From: Drosophila pseudoobscura
Lineage: Eukaryota; Arthropoda; Insecta; Diptera; Drosophilidae
Assembly: GCF_009870125.1 (NCBI RefSeq)
Contig: NC_046680.1
Span: 21,347,501-21,411,500, forward strand
DNA length: 64,000 bases
Direction: 5' to 3'
Shown: one piece after another, positions 59,386-64,000 of the stretch
Layout: the number at the start of each line of letters is the position of its first letter
Position numbering within the stretch: the first letter of the stretch is position 1
Notes under the pieces: model-generated
What the model saw: only the letters and a program-made list of their open reading frames with translations
Told to the model about the DNA's origin: nothing
The model's database searches: none
Program-made: the position numbers and the translations under genes

Positions 59386-62300
59386 ATGAAGCCCCAATCC
59401 AGTGAACAAAATGGCAGCCATCAAAATGGGGATTCCTGCGCCGCGGATGCAGCCTCCGTTGCCGTTGAGGCTGCCGCCGCCGCGATCCCGACAGCGGCTT
59501 CCGCCGGCGCCGTCGTTCCTGTCCTAGGCACCAAAAACAGTCAACAGCTGAAACTGGAAATGCTCAACTTGGGCAACGGAAACAACGGTGAGTTGAGTGT
59601 GGAAGGACAGAGATGGAGATGGGGATGAACCTTTAACTCTTTCTTCCTGTTTGAGTCAGAGTTCGGAGAGAGTTTGAATTGAATTTATTTCCTGAATAAA
59701 CCAAATCTAAGCCCAATGTGTAGCTATTGCATACCGCTCCTGTAGCAAATACTCCTCTATCGAGCTCCCTTAGATAACTAAAGCTAAGGTTGATCTGATC
59801 TCATCTGATCTTGATCCCCCAGTAGTTCCCGAGAGATACGTCACGCGTTCAAGGCTGCAGGTGGCGTCTGATCGCAATCTCGCCAAGATATTGCATCACT
59901 CCATCCGAGGCATAGATTAGAGCAAATTGGAAAATTGGAATTCAATCCGATGCGTATAATGAGCCGACTCCGATTTCCGGCGATGCTGCATGTGCCACAC
60001 ATAAAACCGCTGTCTTCACACATACTACATATACCGCAGACTGAAAACTCAAATTTCAGTACTCTTCTTCAAACAATTATATACAAAAACCACACAGACA
60101 GAATGCCGGAGGAGCATATGCATACCACTGGCTAACTGCCCGGGAGTGGTAATGGGAATGGGAATGGACCTTACGAGTATTGACATTGACATTGAAAGAT
60201 TTGCTTCGCACTTACCGCAGATCGGTGCCGAACGGATCGGATCGGCAGGTTCAATGAGAGCAGCGATAAGATCTCTGGGCCATGGGCCATGAGCCATGTA
60301 CAAGTACTGAGCCAAAGCCACAACGGCAGAGGCAATGGCAGATATGACATAAACTCCTCGTCTTAATCCGGTATTTGGCCAACGGTCTTGGTCTTCCAAT
60401 CGGAGTGGGAGCGTGTATTGCAGAGTGTTCAGGGGGAGCAGTGGGGAGACCTGAACTACTTTTGTGAAGGTTAAAAATCGTTTAATTGCGAGCACCGCAC
60501 CGCACCGCACCGGCCAAACACACGGGCCTTTGCCAGCAGCAGAGTCTAAAACGGTTTCGATTCGTGGGCTTCGTCGATATTTCTGTGGCCGTTTTCAGTT
60601 TCTTTGTTTGTGTGACTAATAAGCCCCCCAGTCCCAGCCCCCAGCCCCAGCCCCCGGCCCCGTCGCCAGTACTTCACATTTGAGCGATTGCGGTCAATAC
60701 AAAAAAAAAAGAAGTAATATTGTATAAAAATGAAAAAGAGACCTGCACTGCTAATTGTAGCATTTAAAAATTCTCTCAGAAAATGCCATGCACGGTCGGT
60801 GGCGGTGGCAACCCTAGCCACTGAGAATCCCCCAGAGATTGGCATTCCTTGTTCCGTAAAGCAGATCGATAGACAGAGAGAGAGAGAGAGAGAGAGAGGG
60901 TGAGAGAGTGACAGGGCCAGAGAGCGAGGAACACCTGCCCTGCCCTTTGAAAAATGTGAATAATGACTTAATTGCATAGAACATACAGCAACAGGTTGAC
61001 TCTGTAACAGAAACGACAACCCCGTCGAGTGGTGACCCATCTCCTACATAAAGATCACATTTATGAGTTTTCGGTAGAGGTTCAGGGAAAGTATTTTAGG
61101 GGTCTCCCACACGCTATTTCTTAGAATGATCCCCCCTTTATGAATGACTCAAGATGCAAAAGTAAAGTACAATATGGCCCGTTCATTATCATTCAAGGGA
61201 GGCATCACTGTGGCCAGATCAGAACTAGAATTCCCAATGCCTATGTCATCTGCAGCTGGGGGCTATGTTCCGAGATTATGTAAACAAGACCGCCGCCTTA
61301 AGCAATTTCCAGATGAATTATTCCGTACTGTCACTGTCTCCGATTGAATTTCAGTCAGTCAGTCACATTGTCAGTACGAATCGAACAGAGTCAAAGATTG
61401 ACCGAATTAGTATGCGCTGCTCTTAGAATTGGGATTTGACTGGCATAAATTGATTAATTCGGATTTTATGCAGGGAATACTCTAACCAAGACACTCTAAC
61501 CATCGCGGGATTGGCTGCATTCATTTGAAGCCCCTCAAGCATCTCATTTGCCATTAGAAGGTTTCCCGGACCCTTAGGCTAGGATAAGGCGGTAGCCGGG
61601 GAGAGGGGATATTCTCGGGCCAGTGATTTCCACTTTATTTGCCACTGAAGTCAGGAATGGATGTGTCTATACATATGTAGCTCCTCACTGTCCCATTACC
61701 CGGGCTCACATGATGGTCTCCTCCTCTAGCATGTACTCCGTGAGGTCGCCGGGCCCCGAAATCATAGTCACGGGTACTCGGTTCATCTGGGCTACCCGCT
61801 GGCTAGGCCACACCATGATGTCGCAACAGTTGGTGAGGACGACAACGTTCGTGTTGTTCGTGGAGGTGCACATCAGGTTGCTGCTCTTCTCCACGTCGTT
61901 TCCGTTGGCCTTGCGCCGGAAACGGAACTTTACGGGCAGGGAAGTGCCCATCACGGTCTCCTCGTCGAAATACGTCGACTGCATTTGGTTGTATACCGGA
62001 TTGGTGGTCGCTGGCTTCGTTAACTAGGGGATCAGATGGAATAAGGCATTGCGTTCGCATGAAAGACTCGGGACTAACCTCCTCCAGCACCACCGATGTC
62101 TTGAGCCGTTCGCAGGGATCACAGTAGTTGGGGACCGTTTGGGGATGTTTTGTCGTGTCGTGCCCGTTCACATTCGCACTCCCATTGCCACTCGTTTTCT
62201 TTTGCTGCTGCTGATTCTTGGGCTTCAAAGGATCACCGCCACGATCCACACACTCCTGAAGGAAGTCTTCTTCGATGTCTATCAGCCGCTTGACGGCGCA

Positions 62301-63846
62301 ATCCCGCTTCAGGAAGTTCTTGATGACGGACAAGTCGCGCGGAACGGCGCCAATCACATCGAAATCATCGCAGCGCGGCTGGGCACGGAAGGTCATGATG
62401 TGGCAGACTGTTTCGGGGGGATGGGATGGAGCAAGGAATTTGGAATTGTTTGTTGAAAGGCTTCCTATCGAGTGGTGTGGCAGAGTCGAGTAGATTGACA
62501 TTTTAACACTTGACGGAGACAAATGCTACTCCTTGAAGAACCTTGAATGTTTCCAGTTGGCGCCAGTCCCAGAGAGACATGCTCTTGGCAGCAGCAACAA
62601 GTCCGCGATAGAGAGAGAGAGAAGAGAGCTACGCAGTTGGACAGCCACTGGACAAAAAACCGTGTGAGTGCGAGACTGTGTGCTCTGCTGCTGCGTGGAG
62701 CTTACGAGGCTGTGGGGGAGCTTTCTGGCGCTCAAAGCTCTGCTTTGGGGGTTCTTATTGCCACTGCGGGCTCCAGCAGCCACTCAGTGGAGCAGAGCAT
62801 TCCAACGCGCCAGCACAAGACGGAGACCAAAGCTAAAGACAAAGTTCAACGTATAATAGAAAGAATCGAGTGAAAAAGTTAAAGATTTTGTGTATTTACT
62901 ATCGAGACGCATCTTTTTGTTCAAAGTGACAAATATTTGAGCTCCATCTCCAATCTCCCCACCGCCGCCGCCGCGTTTCACGATGAGTTTTACACGCCAA
63001 CTGTCCGAGATGAGTGCCAGTGAACTGAACGACGCCATCGACGATACCAACTTTCCGCAGGCCCACATCCTTTCGCGCGGCCGCAACAACAGCGTCTGCT
63101 CAACAAGTAGCACCTCGGGCACTTCCTCTCTGGCGGACCGGGCCCTGTCGCAGCCGGAGGAGCAGCCTGCTATTCCGCAGCCAGGATCCGCTGTGGGCAC
63201 GCCCACGGATGAGCTGGTGCCGAGCAGTGGAGCCACAAATCGCCCCCGCCTGATTCTGAAGACGAACGGCAGCATTCCGGAAAACGATGGTACACAACCG
63301 ACAACACCAATGACACCACGTACATCGACAACGCCAGGTAGTGGTGGGGCTGCGTCTGAGTATAGCCAGGCGGAGAGGAGACCAAAAAAAAAAACTCTTT
63401 GGCGATAAGCAGAATACGTACTGATACGGCGTTCCAGTGAATGGTTTTGGGGTCAAGGGTTAGAGATGTGCTTCGATTTAGAACAGTTTCATTATTTCCA
63501 TCTATGCCCACACACACCCGCCAAGGGGGGCATTGCCTCCTTATCTTGCCCATAGTTTACTGATATATGATGATGATGATGGGCTCAATCGCAATCTAAC
63601 CTGAGTTTTCCTTTTCTCTCCTTTCTGCCATTGCAGGCCACGAGAAGTGTACTTTCCACCACGACCTGGAGTTGGACCACAAGCCGCCCACACGAGAGGC
63701 TCTGCTGCCGGACATGGCGCGCTCCTACCGCCTTTTGCTGGGCGGCCTGGGCGAGAATCCCGATCGCCAGGGCCTGATCAAGACCCCCGAGCGAGCGGCC
63801 AAGGCCATGCTGTACTTCACCAAGGGCTACGACCAATGTCTGGAGG
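59386..63846 (+). CDS. Pu: Punch, GTP cyclohydrolase I (5' part, runs off the window)
   Basis: Long-form first exon 59386-59587 (MKPQSSEQNGSHQNGDSCAA, ending in phase 1 at AACG|GTGAGT) and common exon 63637-63846. The common exon opens the catalytic protein (GHEKCTFHHDLELDHKPPTR, then LLGGLGENPDRQGLIKTPER) and ends in phase 1 at GGAGG|GTAAGTG. The rest of the enzyme, including the zinc-binding Cys/His residues, lies beyond 64000. GTP cyclohydrolase I makes dihydroneopterin triphosphate, the first step to tetrahydrobiopterin (cofactor for dopamine and serotonin synthesis) and to the red drosopterin eye pigments. A second first exon at 62983 gives another N-terminus. The intron between them carries a gene on the other strand. 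Confidence 0.9.
60875..60898. repeat. (AG)n microsatellite
   Basis: About twelve uninterrupted AG units in the first Punch intron. It resembles GAGA-factor binding sequence but is most simply a microsatellite. Confidence 0.8.
61706..62501 (-). CDS. Uncharacterised gene nested in the first Punch intron
   Basis: Two minus-strand exons, 62501-62079 and 62023-61706, join in phase 0 (GAGGAG|GTTAGT ... CCCCTAG|T) and encode 246 aa. The first exon has a conserved-looking stretch (about residues 37-85: MTFRAQPRCDDFDVIGAVPR, KNFLKRDCAVKRLIDIEEDF) and a Gln/Lys/Asn-rich linker. The second holds STYFDEETVMGTSLPVKFRF and NTNVVVLTNCCDIMVWPSQR, and ends in an acidic tail. The start could instead be the internal ATG at about 62393, because an acceptor-like CCCCCCGAAACAG precedes it. 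I do not recognise the family. Opposite orientation inside Punch suggests independent, perhaps tissue-limited expression. Confidence 0.7.
62983..63337 (+). CDS. Pu: Punch alternative first exon
   Basis: ATG at 62983 opens 118 codons plus one base (MSFTRQLSEMSASELNDAID ...) and ends in phase 1 at CCAG|GTAGTG, matching the phase of the common exon at 63637, so that ...TSTTPGHEKC is read. The N-terminal extension is Ser/Thr/Pro-rich and similar in kind to the regulatory extensions known for Punch isoforms. Read-through past the donor would stop soon after, at 63408. Confidence 0.85.
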
Positions 63847-64000
63847 GTAAGTGAAGCCCCACACTTACGAGTATCACCTGTTTGTCCGTCCTCTTTCTGG
63901 TAATTAGCACCAGGTCACTGATCGTTCTGTTGTTTATCCTGTGCCGTGTGCGTCATGCGTTCCACGGCATTTCCCAAAAGTGCGATCTAAAACTAGTTTC
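63847..64000. other. Start of the next Punch intron
   Basis: Follows the consensus donor of the common exon. No further exon is visible before the window ends. Confidence 0.7.

Noticed and set aside
1-64000. tRNA, rRNA, CRISPR arrays, prokaryotic operons
   Set aside because: Scanned by eye for cloverleaf box sequences and regular spaced repeats; none found. The genome is clearly insect nuclear DNA.

Overview
The window is nuclear DNA of a Drosophila species. The genes are compact with short GT-AG introns, coding regions carry long CAG/polyglutamine tracts, core promoter elements are of fly type (DRE, Ohler Motif 1 and Motif 6), and every recognisable protein is closest to fly orthologues. 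The set mago, Magi, Xbp1, macoilin, a SCAF4/8 protein and Punch recalls D. melanogaster 57C (Muller C) from memory. An obscura-group species is plausible, but I cannot prove the species. I see no bacterial sequence, CRISPR array, rRNA, tRNA or intact transposon.

Layout. 0.4-2.6 kb: mago and a small unknown gene (+). 3.3-13.1 kb: Magi (-), a WW/PDZ scaffold with one long intron that may hold a small nested gene. 13.1-16.4 kb: gene-free upstream DNA. 16.9-17.6 kb: an EFCAB2/DRC8-type axonemal EF-hand gene (+), followed by a decayed aldehyde dehydrogenase copy. 18.6-20.5 kb: Xbp1 (+), with its IRE1-type 23-nt intron, an ERSE/UPRE-like promoter site and an upstream ORF. 21.8-23.1 kb: HMG20-like gene (+). 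23.3-23.7 kb: a small two-span membrane protein (-). 25.2-30.3 kb: macoilin (-, ten exons). 35.2-42.4 kb: SCAF4/8 homologue (-, ten exons plus a possible internal first exon). 43.4-47.4 kb: complete Nup133 (-, nine exons). 48.4-52.5 kb: prominin-family gene (-, eleven exons). 53.2 kb: MADF/BESS gene (+). 54.2-54.8 kb: LSm1 (-), divergent from Xpd (+, eight exons, 55.2-58.1 kb). 59.4 kb to the end: 5' part of Punch (+), with two alternative first exons and a nested gene (-) in its intron; Punch runs off the window.

Functional themes. Several genes serve basic RNA and nuclear functions (exon junction complex, mRNA decay, transcription/repair, Pol II CTD reading, nuclear pore). Xbp1 and macoilin are ER-linked. 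Most exon structures were derived by matching splice signals to reading phase; for all named genes the summed exons are divisible by three and give a protein near the family's usual length.

The most notable non-genic signal is a dispersed repeat present in at least five copies (about 18.2, 21.4, 33.7, 42.5 and 47.5 kb). Its end carries a Motif 1 plus iterated Motif 6 promoter module. Two same-orientation copies flank Nup133, whose D. melanogaster orthologue I recall on another chromosome arm.
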